Below, piece after piece: positions 48,129 to 56,222 of a stretch of 64,000 nucleotides of DNA. The stretch is from NCBI GenBank assembly GCA_016192845.1, contig JACPTI010000118.1:17374-81373 (forward strand). The letters are read 5' to 3'. A model generated the notes under the pieces. It was not told where the DNA came from. It did no database searches and was given only the letters and a program-made list of their open reading frames with translations. This stretch comes from Acidobacteriota bacterium. GTDB lineage: Bacteria; Acidobacteriota; Vicinamibacteria; Vicinamibacterales; UBA2999. Each line of letters begins with the position of its first letter. The stretch's first letter is position 1. The position numbers and the translations under genes were made by a program.

Positions 48129-49466
48129 TCAGCCGGCGCGGCGCCTGGCGAGCCGCTCGATGTCGCGCGACGCAATCACGCGGTGGTCGCGCGCGTACGA
48201 CTCGTGGTTGCGCTCCAGATCGTCGAGGCGGTACAGATAGTTCGCCATGATGCCGAACGACCGCCGGATGCCCACCGCGGACGGGTCGGCCAGCCAGTTG
48301 AGCCGCTCCAGCCGGGCGCCGTTGGCCAGATGGAACCGGGCGACCGAATCGAGCGGGACGTGGCCCTGCCGCGCGTGCAGCAGGTAGTACGCACACAGCT
48401 GAATCAGCCCGCTGCGTACCTCCGCCGGCACCGGGTCGGTCAACACCACGGCGCGTGAGTCGAACCGCGCCAGGAACTCCGCCAGTCCCGAACCGCGCGG
48501 CAGCGCCGCTGCCGCCGTCGTCCCGAGCCACTTCCGGAAGTCGGGGATCGGCGAGAGCGTGGCGAACGTCCGCACGCGTGGGAAGCTCCGCTTCAGATCC
48601 TCCACCACCTGCTTGATGAGCAGGCTGCCGAACGAGATGCCGCGCAATCCGTCCTGGCAATGCGTGATCGAGTAGAACACCGCGCATCGGGCCCGCACGG
48701 GATCGAGCACCGGCGCGCGCGGGTCGAGCAGCGGGCGGCCGTTGTTGCTCATCCGCTCGGTCAGCGCCACCTCGATGAAGATGAGCGGCTCGTCGGGCAG
48801 CGCCGGATGGAAGAACGCGTAGCACCGCCGGTCGGCCTCCAGCCGGCGGTGCAGGTCGTCCCACCCCTGGATCTGGTGCACCGCTTCGTACCGGATCAGC
48901 CGCTCGAGCACGGATGCGGGCGTGCGCCAGTCGATCCGCTGCAGCGTCAGGAACCCCCCGTTGAACCAGGAGCGCAACAGATGCGCGAAATCCGCGTCGA
49001 GCGCCGCGCGTTCGGGATGGTCGCGTAGCGTCGCCAGCAGGTGCCGGCGCATTTCGACGAGCGCGCCGGTGCCGCCGGGCGCGAGATTCAGCCGCCGGAA
49101 CAGCTCGTGCCGGGGCGGCTCGGCCGCCCGCTGGAGCCGCAGGAGCGTGTCCGACGAGGGCGCTGCGCGGTACGCGTCGGCTGCCTGTGCGGCTTCGGCC
49201 GGATCCGGCAGGAACGAATTGCTCAGCAGATCGAAGAAGGCGTCGCGCGATGCGGCGTCGAACGCGCGGTAGGCCGCAATGAGATCGCCCGCGACGCGCG
49301 CGCCGGAGACTTCGCCGCGCTCCGACAGCAGCGCCTCGCAGAGGCGAAGCACCTCCTTGGCCGTCGGCTGTCCGTTCCGCGAGCGCCAGACGGTCCCGGA
49401 ACGCAGCGAGAGGATGCGCTGCAGCAGCGGCGATCCCGATTCGGTGGGCGTGCCGGTGTCGTCCAC
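48129..49466 (-). CDS. Malonyl-CoA decarboxylase
   Basis: 445 aa from GTG 49466 (TTG 49484 is possible). The C-terminal catalytic (GNAT-like) half is well conserved: YSITHCQDGLRGISFGSLLIKQVV, FATLSPIPDFRKWL, YYLLHARQGHVPLDSVARFHLANGA, LNWLADPSAVGIRRSFGIMANYLYRL. The His-Ser catalytic pair lies in these motifs. It converts malonyl-CoA to acetyl-CoA and CO2. No malonate transporter or ligase is next to it. The upstream open frame continuing to 51377 is only antisense of the amidohydrolase gene. Confidence 0.9.
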   Translation of the reverse strand: MDDTGTPTESGSPLLQRILSLRSGTVWRSRNGQPTAKEVLRLCEALLSERGEVSGARVAGDLIAAYRAFDAASRDAFFDLLSNSFLPDPAEAAQAADAYRAAPSSDTLLRLQRAAEPPRHELFRRLNLAPGGTGALVEMRRHLLATLRDHPERAALDADFAHLLRSWFNGGFLTLQRIDWRTPASVLERLIRYEAVHQIQGWDDLHRRLEADRRCYAFFHPALPDEPLIFIEVALTERMSNNGRPLLDPRAPVLDPVRARCAVFYSITHCQDGLRGISFGSLLIKQVVEDLKRSFPRVRTFATLSPIPDFRKWLGTTAAAALPRGSGLAEFLARFDSRAVVLTDPVPAEVRSGLIQLCAYYLLHARQGHVPLDSVARFHLANGARLERLNWLADPSAVGIRRSFGIMANYLYRLDDLERNHESYARDHRVIASRDIERLARRRAG

Positions 49467-49556
49467 GGTCCGATCGTACGTCAAACGTGCGTGCGCCGCG
49501 ATAGAATGCGCGCACCCTGACCCCCAGGGCCTTCCGCGGGGTGCTAGGAGGTGGAC

Positions 49557-51299
49557 ATGCGGAACCGTTCGGGCGTGCTGCTCCTGACCTGGTTGTTCGT
49601 GGCGTCGGCGGCCACCATCGCGGCGCAGCAGGTGCCGGCCCTTCTGGCGCCGGATGCGATCTATCACAACGGGAAAATTCTCACTGTCGACAAGGCATTC
49701 ACGGTGGCGGAGGCGTTTGCCGTCAAGGACGGCCGCTTCGTCGCCGTCGGCCGCTACGGAGACCTGCGCGCGCTGGCAGGCCCGAAGACGCAGCATATCG
49801 ACCTGCGCGGGCGCACCGTCATTCCAGGCCTGATGGACAACCACAGCCACCAGATCTGGAAGTCTCGGCTCCTGCACCGCGGCGCGAGCATGGCCGGCGT
49901 GGCGTCCATCGCGGAGATGATGGACCGCCTCAAAGCGCAGGCGGCACAGCTCCGGCCCGGCCAGGTGGTCATCGGCAACGGCGACTGGACGCAGGGGCAG
50001 CTGCGCGAGCGGCGGAACCCCACGCGCCAGGAGCTCGACGCCGCCGTCCCGAACAATCCCGTGTTCCTGTTCCAGACCGGCCGGAACAACGCGCACCTGA
50101 ACAGCGTATCGCTGAAGATCCTCGGCATCGATTTCAACACGACCGATTGGGGATCGTTCCCGATCCTCCGCGACGTCCACGGCGAGCCGACCGGTGAACT
50201 GAGCGGCGGAGAGCAGGTATACGCCGCCGACCTGCGGCTGCTGCCGCAGCCGTCGGATGACGAGCAGATCCGGTGGATCGAGGAGCAGCAGGCGCAGCAG
50301 CACGGCCTCGGCCTCACCGGTATCCGCGAGCCGGTGATCTCGCCCGAGCACATGCGCGCCTACAGGGAGATGCACCGCCGCGGGCGGCTGACGATGCGCG
50401 TGAGCATGGGGGTGATGTTCGGCGTGCAGCACGTGGACGGATCGCACCCGCTGCAGATCGACGAGTATCTGACGGCGCTCCCGCCGATGGCAGGCCTCGG
50501 CGACGACACGCTGCAGTTCGACGGCACGCTCGCCGAGTTCGAGGTGACGACCCAGCGGGTGAGCACGTGGAACCGGACGCCGTATCCGCGCGACTCGAAC
50601 AACGTGGGGTTCAGCTTTGCGTTCTGGCCGCACAGCAAGTACATGCAGCCGGTGTTCGACAAGGAGCGGAACTTCTACGGGATTCACCGCCTGCCGACCG
50701 AGATGTTCCATGAGGTGGTGAAGAAAATGAACCGTTACGGCTACCGGCCGGGATTCCACGTGTCGGGCGACGCGGCGCTCGACTGGCACCTGGACGCCTA
50801 CGAGGCGGCGGATCGCGACCGATCGATCAAAGGGAAGCGCTGGGTGGTGGAGCACAACGGCGGTCCGGACCAGAAGACGATCGACCGGATCGTCAGGCTG
50901 GAGATGATTCTCTCGCTGCAGCGCCAGGTCGGACCGCTGCGCACGCAGGTCGATCGCGGCATGCTCGTCACGCTCGGAAGCGATTTCCCCGCGTTCAGCA
51001 ACAACCCGTTCGACGTGATGGCGTTCCACATCACGCGCCGCAACGCGCAGGGACGAATCAACGACCCGTCGCAGAAGATCCGGCGCGAGGAAGCGCTGCG
51101 GATGGCTACTTACAACAACGCGTATCTGATGTGGAAGGAGCACAAGACCGGTTCCATCGAGCCTGGCAAGCTCGCCGACTTCGTCGTGCTGTCGGCCGAC
51201 TACATGACGGTACCGGAGGAGCAGATCAAGGACATCGTCCCGGTCGCCACCTACGTCGGCGGCCGGCAGGTCTTCGCCAGGCAGGGAGGGACGTTCTAG
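49557..51299 (+). CDS. Secreted YtcJ-like amidohydrolase
   Basis: 580 aa with signal peptide. AGGAGGTGGAC precedes ATG 49557; a GTG at 49551 overlaps this site. Metal-dependent amidohydrolase family 3 motifs: VIPGLMDNHSHQ with the metal His pair, then GFHVSGDAAL with the later His, WVVEHNGG, and the catalytic Asp in VTLGSDFPAFSNNP. The final KLADFVVLSADYM is the usual end. These enzymes hydrolyse N-acyl or other amide bonds; the substrate is unknown. Confidence 0.87.
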   Translation: MRNRSGVLLLTWLFVASAATIAAQQVPALLAPDAIYHNGKILTVDKAFTVAEAFAVKDGRFVAVGRYGDLRALAGPKTQHIDLRGRTVIPGLMDNHSHQIWKSRLLHRGASMAGVASIAEMMDRLKAQAAQLRPGQVVIGNGDWTQGQLRERRNPTRQELDAAVPNNPVFLFQTGRNNAHLNSVSLKILGIDFNTTDWGSFPILRDVHGEPTGELSGGEQVYAADLRLLPQPSDDEQIRWIEEQQAQQHGLGLTGIREPVISPEHMRAYREMHRRGRLTMRVSMGVMFGVQHVDGSHPLQIDEYLTALPPMAGLGDDTLQFDGTLAEFEVTTQRVSTWNRTPYPRDSNNVGFSFAFWPHSKYMQPVFDKERNFYGIHRLPTEMFHEVVKKMNRYGYRPGFHVSGDAALDWHLDAYEAADRDRSIKGKRWVVEHNGGPDQKTIDRIVRLEMILSLQRQVGPLRTQVDRGMLVTLGSDFPAFSNNPFDVMAFHITRRNAQGRINDPSQKIRREEALRMATYNNAYLMWKEHKTGSIEPGKLADFVVLSADYMTVPEEQIKDIVPVATYVGGRQVFARQGGTF

Positions 51300-51324
51300 A
51301 AACTGACGCCAGGAGGGCCGGTCG

Positions 51325-51417
51325 ATGACGGGACACACGGTCGCGCGGGGGTTCTGGGTCTTCGTCGTTGCGCTCACGGATGATCAAGCTCGGCGTGCAG
51401 GTGGACTTCTGAGATAG
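51325..51417 (+). pseudogene. TonB receptor reduced to its first and last codons
   Basis: AGGAGGG precedes ATG 51325. It reads MTGHTVARGFWVFVVAL, a signal-peptide start. A different frame within the same 90 bp then reads RMIKLGVQVDF and stop (51376-51412), the classical C-terminus of a receptor barrel, close to RLVKLGLQIDF of the receptor at 44494. The interior of roughly 3 kb is absent. This is one of the clearest start-to-end collapses in the window. Confidence 0.65.
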
Positions 51418-51432
51418 AGGGCGGTCGATTGT

Positions 51433-51493
51433 GGGGCGAGCCCGACCCCGGGGCCCCCATCGCGCCTGCGCGATGGGGTGGCGAGCTCGCCCC
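51433..51493. repeat. Nested GGGGCCCCCA palindrome (copy 1)
   Basis: Outer arms GGGGCGAGC (51433-51441) and GCTCGCCCC (51485-51493) enclose an inner stem CCCCATCGCG-CCTG-CGCGATGGGG (51455-51478). The inner stem design is repeated at 53375-53398. It lies directly before the second receptor gene, upstream of GTG 51543. Confidence 0.75.
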
Positions 51494-51542
51494 GCGCGAA
51501 CACGAAGGGTTCGCGCCACACCCTCGTCGTAAGATCGCACCG

Positions 51543-53789
51543 GTGTCCCTCCTCCTAGTCTTCACTGCAGTACTGATATCCAGTGCCGTGTCTCCTGCGC
51601 TCGCCGCGGCGCAGGCGCCCACGGCGGTCCGCGTCGAGGTGCGCGCGGACGAGGCGCCGATCGCCGACGCAGACCTCGTGGTCAACGGCGTGACCTACAG
51701 AACCGGCGCCGATGGCGTGGTGTTGGCGCCCGTGCAGCCCGGGGCCGTCGAGATCACGGTGGTGAAAGAGGGGTTCGCACCGCTCACGTCCTCGGTGACC
51801 GTCGCCGCCGGGCAGACGCAGCGGGTGCTCGTCGATCTGGAAGAACGTCCCAGCCTCGAGGAGGAGGTCATCGTCACGGCGACGCGCACCGAGACGCGCC
51901 TCGAAGACCAGCCGATGCGCGTCGAGGTCGTCCCGGGTGAGGAGGTTCAGGAAAAGATCATGATGACGCCGGGCGACGTCTCGATGCTCCTCAACGAGAC
52001 GAACGGATTGCGCGTGCAGACGACCTCCCCCTCGCTCGGCGGCGCCACTGTCCGAATCCAGGGGCTGCGCGGACGGTACACGCAGATTCTGGCCGACGGC
52101 CTGCCGCTGTACGGCGGCCAGACCGGATCGATCGGGCTGCTGCAGATTCCGCCGATGGACCTCGGACAGGTCGAGGTGATCAAAGGGGTGGCGTCGGCGC
52201 TCTACGGCATGTCGGCCATCGGCGGGGTGGTGAATCTCGTCTCCCGGCGGCCGCCCGCGGCAAGGCGCGAGCGCGAGCTGCTCGTCAACGGCACCAGCCA
52301 CGGCGGGACCGACGTGGTGAACTGGCTCGCGGGCCCGCTCGGCGCGCGGTGGGGCTACACGTTTGTCGGCGGCCTGCACATGCAGCAGCGATCGGATCTA
52401 GATGAGGACGGCTGGACCGATCTGCCGACGTACCGGCGCGTCGTGGCCCGGCCGCGATTCTTCTGGAGCGACGAGGCGGGGAAGTCGCTGCTCGTTGCGC
52501 TGGGCGGGATGGGTGAGGAGCGGCGCGGCGGCACGACGCCCGGGCGGCAGGCGCCCGACGGACGCCGGTTTGCCGAGGATCTCGACACGACACGCGTCGA
52601 CGGGGGCGCGGTGTGGCGCATGACGACCGGTGGCGGGCGCGTTCTGGCGGCCCGCGGCAGCGCCACCGCGCAGCGCCACACGCATACGTTTGGCGCCATC
52701 GTCGAGCAGGACGATCACCACACGCTGTTCGGGGAGGTAACACTGACCGGGGCGGCCGGCCGGCACACATGGGTCGCAGGCGGGGCGCTGCAGAGCGACC
52801 GGTACCGCTCGCGCCAGGTGCCGCGGTTCGACTACACACACGTCGTCCCTGGCGTGTTTGCGCAGGACGAGTTCCGGGCGGGGCGACACCTGACGCTGTC
52901 GGGCAGCGCGCGCGTCGACGCCCACAGCGAGTTCGGCGCGTTCGTGAGCCCGCGGATCTCGGCGCTCGTCCGGCCGGCCGGTGGGTGGAGCCTCCGCGTG
53001 TCGACGGGCCGGGGCTACTTCGCGCCGACGCCGTTCACGGAGGAGACGGAGGCGCTCGGCCTGACCCCCGTGGCGCCGCTCGGGACACTGCGCGCCGAGC
53101 GCGCCGAGACCTTCTCGGCAGACGTGACGTGGGCGAGGGCGCCGCTCGAAGTCACTGCGACCTTTTTCCATTCGCGCATTCACGACGCGTTGACGGCGCA
53201 GGAAACGGGCCGCGTGGATTTCCCTGTGGCGGTCGTAAACGTGGAGGGCAGGACTCTCACCCGCGGCACGGAGTTGATCGCGCGGGTCCACCGTGAGGGG
53301 TTCGACGTGATCGCCACGCACATGTATCTCTGGTCGACCGAGCCGGCGCCCCCAGCCCAACGCGCAACCGGGGCCCCCACGCCGCCTGCGGCGTGGGGTG
53401 GAAGTGTGCGCGTTGGGGACCCCGGGCCGGGCGGCCGCGGGAGGCGCGAGGTGCCGCTCAATCCCCGACACGCGGCGACGTTCGATCTGCTGAAGCAGGT
53501 CGGGCCGGCGCGGATCGGCTTCGAGGTCTTCTACACAGGTCGCCAGGCGCTTGACGAGAACCCCTTCCGGCGCAGGGGCTTCCCGCACGTGCTCTACGGG
53601 GGGCTCGTCGATTGGGCCGTCGGCGGCTCGCGCGTCTACGTGAACGTCGAGAATCTGGGCGACGTCCGGCAGACGCGCGAGCACCCCCTGGTGAAGCCGG
53701 TGCGCGGCGCGGACGGCCGCTGGACGGTCGACGCGTGGGCGCCGCTCGAGGGGCGGACCGTGAACGCTGGCGTCCGCTGGCGCTTCTGA
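51543..53789 (+). CDS. TonB-dependent receptor (FecA/BtuB-like) with in-frame repeat insertion
   Basis: 748 aa from GTG 51543, the first start that puts the signal peptide (LLLVFTAVLISSAVSPALAAAQ) at the N-terminus; the ATG at 51429 would begin in the repeat. A small regulatory-like domain (residues ~25-95) is followed by the TonB box/plug with EEEVIVTATRTETRLEDQPMRV, ATVRIQGLRGRYTQILADGLPLYGG, and VIKGVASALYGMSAIGGVVNLVSRR. The barrel ends VNAGVRWRF. Residues ~604-625 are coded by a copy of the CCCC/GGGG palindrome (53356-53417). This may disturb one extracellular loop. Siderophore, cobalamin or metal uptake is likely. Confidence 0.88.
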   Translation: MSLLLVFTAVLISSAVSPALAAAQAPTAVRVEVRADEAPIADADLVVNGVTYRTGADGVVLAPVQPGAVEITVVKEGFAPLTSSVTVAAGQTQRVLVDLEERPSLEEEVIVTATRTETRLEDQPMRVEVVPGEEVQEKIMMTPGDVSMLLNETNGLRVQTTSPSLGGATVRIQGLRGRYTQILADGLPLYGGQTGSIGLLQIPPMDLGQVEVIKGVASALYGMSAIGGVVNLVSRRPPAARRERELLVNGTSHGGTDVVNWLAGPLGARWGYTFVGGLHMQQRSDLDEDGWTDLPTYRRVVARPRFFWSDEAGKSLLVALGGMGEERRGGTTPGRQAPDGRRFAEDLDTTRVDGGAVWRMTTGGGRVLAARGSATAQRHTHTFGAIVEQDDHHTLFGEVTLTGAAGRHTWVAGGALQSDRYRSRQVPRFDYTHVVPGVFAQDEFRAGRHLTLSGSARVDAHSEFGAFVSPRISALVRPAGGWSLRVSTGRGYFAPTPFTEETEALGLTPVAPLGTLRAERAETFSADVTWARAPLEVTATFFHSRIHDALTAQETGRVDFPVAVVNVEGRTLTRGTELIARVHREGFDVIATHMYLWSTEPAPPAQRATGAPTPPAAWGGSVRVGDPGPGGRGRREVPLNPRHAATFDLLKQVGPARIGFEVFYTGRQALDENPFRRRGFPHVLYGGLVDWAVGGSRVYVNVENLGDVRQTREHPLVKPVRGADGRWTVDAWAPLEGRTVNAGVRWRF
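53356..53417. repeat. Nested GGGGCCCCCA palindrome (copy 2, inside a receptor gene)
   Basis: Outer arms CCCAACGCGC (53356-53365) and GCGCGTTGGG (53408-53417), inner stem CCCCACGCCG-CCTG-CGGCGTGGGG (53375-53398). The ACCGGGGCCCCCA word and loop match copy 1 at 51433-51493. It is in frame and adds about twenty residues to an external loop region of the receptor. Confidence 0.75.
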
Positions 53790-53811
53790 AGAGGAAGTTG
53801 AGTCGTCCCGT

Positions 53812-53858
53812 CACCGGGGTCTGACCCCGGAACGGGGCATCACCGGGGTCTGACCCCG
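53812..53858. repeat. Tandem CCGGGGTCTGACCCCG palindromes
   Basis: CCGGGGTCTGACCCCG at 53814-53829 is repeated exactly at 53843-53858, each preceded by CA. Each copy is a near-perfect palindrome. It stands between the receptor stop and the ArsR-rhodanese promoter. Confidence 0.8.
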
Positions 53859-53865
53859 ACCCCTC

Positions 53866-53899
53866 TTGACAGGAATTAATCAAGTAATCTATTGATTAC
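53866..53899 (+). promoter_or_regulatory. ArsR-type promoter/operator
   Basis: TTGACA (53866-53871) is a -35 box; the -10 region is in the CTATTG/TATTGA stretch about 17 bp on. Over it lie ATCAA (53879-53883) and TTGAT (53892-53896), 8 bp apart, and GTAATC-TATT-GATTAC (53884-53899). Such dyads are typical of ArsR-family autoregulators. Confidence 0.6.
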
Positions 53900-53903
53900 T
53901 GTC

Positions 53904-54596
53904 ATGGCGGCCGACGCCCACCGCGCCTTCAAGGACCGGCTCTACGGGCTCTTCGCGCGCATTGGCCAGACGCTCGCCAGCCCGCGCCGCCTGGAGATCC
54001 TCGAGCTGCTGGCGCAGCGCGAGCGCACCGTCGAGTCGCTCGCCGGCGAGCTGGGACTGTCGCTCGCCAACACCTCCCAGCACCTGCAGGCGCTCCGCCA
54101 GGCGGCGCTCGTCGAGACGCGGAAGGAGGGCCTGTACGTCTACTACCGGCTTGCCGATCCCGCGGTCTCCGATTTGTGCCGCAGCATCCGGACGGTCGCC
54201 GAGCACCGGCTCGCCGAGCTCGAACGGCTCGTGCGCGAGCATTTCGGCGACCGCTCGGCCGCCGAACCGATCGGGATGGACGAGCTGCTGAAGCTCGCCC
54301 GAACCAAAGACGTGACCATCCTCGACACGCGCCCGCCGCAGGAATACGCCGCCGGCCATATCGCGGGTGCGATCTCGGTGCCGGTCGACGAGCTGCAGCG
54401 GCGGCTTCGCGAGCTGCCCCGGGATCGCGAGTACGTCGCCTACTGCCGCGGCCCGTACTGCGTGTACGCCGATCGCGCGGTCGAAATCCTCCAGGCGAAG
54501 GGACGCCGCGCGCGCCGGCTGCTCGAAGGATTTCCCGAGTGGCGGGCGGCCGGGTTTCCGGTTTACATCGGTGCTGAACAAGGAGTCCTCCGATGA
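53904..54596 (+). CDS. ArsR-family regulator fused to a rhodanese domain
   Basis: 230 aa from ATG 53904. Residues ~10-100 are the ArsR winged helix (ILELLAQRERTVESLAGELGLSLANTSQHLQALRQAALVETRKEGLYVYYRLAD). Residues ~125-225 are rhodanese: VTILDTRPPQEYAAGHIAGAISVP and the active-site loop AYCRGPYCVYADRAVEIL, with the sulfur-carrying Cys. The fusion senses sulfur or metal species and represses its own operon, which here would have included a methyltransferase and MFS exporter. The stop overlaps the next gene. Confidence 0.9.
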   Translation: MAADAHRAFKDRLYGLFARIGQTLASPRRLEILELLAQRERTVESLAGELGLSLANTSQHLQALRQAALVETRKEGLYVYYRLADPAVSDLCRSIRTVAEHRLAELERLVREHFGDRSAAEPIGMDELLKLARTKDVTILDTRPPQEYAAGHIAGAISVPVDELQRRLRELPRDREYVAYCRGPYCVYADRAVEILQAKGRRARRLLEGFPEWRAAGFPVYIGAEQGVLR

Positions 54597-54726
54597 CCCA
54601 TCCAGCCACGAACGTCGCCACCGTCGATCGCGCCGCCCTCGAGGCGAAGGTGAAGGACATGTACCGCCAGGTGGCTGAGAACCCGCACGGCGAGTTCCAC
54701 TTCGAGATGGGGCGCGCCATGGCGGT
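54593..54726 (+). pseudogene. Methyltransferase 5' fragment
   Basis: The frame overlaps the ArsR-rhodanese stop and reads MTHPATNVATVDRAALEAKV, KDMYRQVAENPHGEFHFEMGRAMA: from memory the start of SAM-dependent methyltransferases found after ArsR regulators. After 44 codons it changes into MFS sequence in another frame. The rest of the gene, with its SAM-binding motifs, is missing. Confidence 0.6.
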
Positions 54727-55409
54727 CGTCGACCGTGATCATGAAGATCGATCTGGTCGGGCCACGGCAGCGCGGGCTGGCGATGGGGCTCAACGAGTTT
54801 GCCGGCTATCTGGCGGTCGCGGCGGCGGCATTCGCCACCGGCTGGGTGGCAGCCCGGACGGGGCCGCGGCCCGAGCCGTTCTACCTCGGCGTGGCCTTCG
54901 TCGGCGCGGGACTGCTGCTCTCGCTGCTCGTGCGCGATACGTCGCCCCACGCGCAGCTCGAGTCGCCCAGCATCGCACGGGAGGAGCGGCCGTCGGACGT
55001 GCTGTGGCGCACCACATTCGGCGACCGCAACCTGTCGAGCGCCACGCAGGCCGGACTGGTCAACAACCTCAACGACGGCATGGCCTGGGGACTTTTTCCC
55101 TTGCTGTTTGCGGCGCACGGGATGAACTTCAGGCAGATCGGCGTGCTCGCAGCGATCTATCCTGGCACGTGGGGCGTGCTGCATGTGGCGTCGGGCGCGC
55201 TGTCGGACCAGATCGGCCGCAAGTGGCTCGTGGCCGGCGGCATGTGGATTCAGGCGGTGGGGATCGGGCTCGTGGCGGCATCGGACGCGTTCGCCGGCTT
55301 CGCCGTATGGATTGTGGCGGCCCTTACATTCGGCTCGGGCCTCGTGGTCGCCCTGCGGATGGGCGAGACGCGGCCACGGAATTTACGATTTGCGATTGGT
55401 GATTCGTGA
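54727..55409 (+). pseudogene. MFS transporter fragment, N-terminal half and a central part lost
   Basis: The frame reads STVIMKIDLVGPRQRGLAMGLNEFAGY and continues with membrane helices, the loop GALSDQIGRKWLVAGG, and a sharp change at DAFAGFAVWIVAALTFGSGLVVALRMGETRPR. The last part is the normal end of such a transporter, but the helices that should precede it are missing. Its first ~180 residues are also absent, together with most of the methyltransferase. It could be expressed only from an internal start such as GTG 54735, and is very unlikely to function. Confidence 0.7.
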
Positions 55410-55470
55410 TTGAGCGTGATTCAGTTCGCGCCGCAAAAAATCGCAAGTCACGAATCGTAAATCACAAATG
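55381..55470. repeat. AT-rich ATTTACGATTTGCGATT hairpin repeat
   Basis: The left arm ATTTACGATTTGCGATTGG and the right arm TCACGAATCGTAAATCAC are imperfect complements. It overlaps the end of the MFS fragment and precedes the peroxiredoxin promoter. It shares words with 39345-39480. Confidence 0.55.
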
Positions 55471-55507
55471 TTATGACGTATGATTCGCAGACGCAAGGAG
55501 GCGTTCC

Positions 55508-56170
55508 ATGACTCTTCGAATTGGCGAAACCGCTCCGGACTTCGAAGCCGACACCACGGAAGGGCGCATCCGCTTTCACCAGTGGATCGGCGACTCATGG
55601 GCGGTGTTGTTCTCGCACCCGAAGGACTTCACGCCCGTGTGCACGACCGAGCTGGGCTACATGGCCAAGCTGAAGCCCGAGTTCGACAAGCGGAACGTGA
55701 AGATCATCGGCCTCAGCGTCGACCCGGTCGACAGCCACACGCGGTGGGCGAACGACATCAAGGAGACGCAGGGCTACGCGCCCAACTATCCGATGATCGG
55801 CGATCCGACCTTGGAGATCTCGAAGCTGTACGGCATGCTGCCGGCCGATCTCGTGGGCACGTGTGAAGGTCGGACGCCGGCCGACAACCAGACCGTACGC
55901 AACGTCTTCGTGGTCGGGCCCGACAAGAAGATCAAGCTGATGATTGCCTATCCGATGACGACGGGGCGCAACTTCGACGAAGTGCTCCGCGTGATCGATT
56001 CGCTCCAGCTGACGGCAAAGCACAGGGTCGCGACCCCGGTGAACTGGAAGCGTGGTGAGGACGTGATCATCGCCGGCTCGGTGTCGGACGACGAGGCGAA
56101 GAAGATCTACCCGCAGGGGTGGAAGGCGCCGAAGCCGTATCTCCGGATCGTACCGCAGCCGCGGGCGTAA
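55508..56170 (+). CDS. 1-Cys peroxiredoxin (Prx6 type)
   Basis: 220 aa. HPKDFTPVCTTELG contains the peroxidatic Cys (about residue 45) in PVCTTE. SVDPVDSHTRWANDI, the late SLQLTAKHRVATPVNWKRGEDVII, and the C-terminal extension are typical of the Prx6/AhpC-like long form. It reduces peroxides with an external thiol. GCAAGGAGGCG precedes the ATG. It stands alone between a repeat and DUF1326. Confidence 0.93.
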   Translation: MTLRIGETAPDFEADTTEGRIRFHQWIGDSWAVLFSHPKDFTPVCTTELGYMAKLKPEFDKRNVKIIGLSVDPVDSHTRWANDIKETQGYAPNYPMIGDPTLEISKLYGMLPADLVGTCEGRTPADNQTVRNVFVVGPDKKIKLMIAYPMTTGRNFDEVLRVIDSLQLTAKHRVATPVNWKRGEDVIIAGSVSDDEAKKIYPQGWKAPKPYLRIVPQPRA

Positions 56171-56222
56171 GACGCCGCGGCAGGCGCACATCGCGAGCAT
56201 CGGCTCAGAGGAGGGTGAGGCT

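Noticed and set aside
49467..51377. Long minus-strand open frame continuing upstream of malonyl-CoA decarboxylase
   Set aside because: It is antisense to the secreted amidohydrolase, with His/Arg-rich composition typical of shadow frames; the decarboxylase starts near 49466.
53790..53865. Rho-independent terminator after the TonB receptor
   Set aside because: The CCGGGGTCTGACCCCG hairpins have no following U-tract and occur as an exact tandem, which fits a repeat better.
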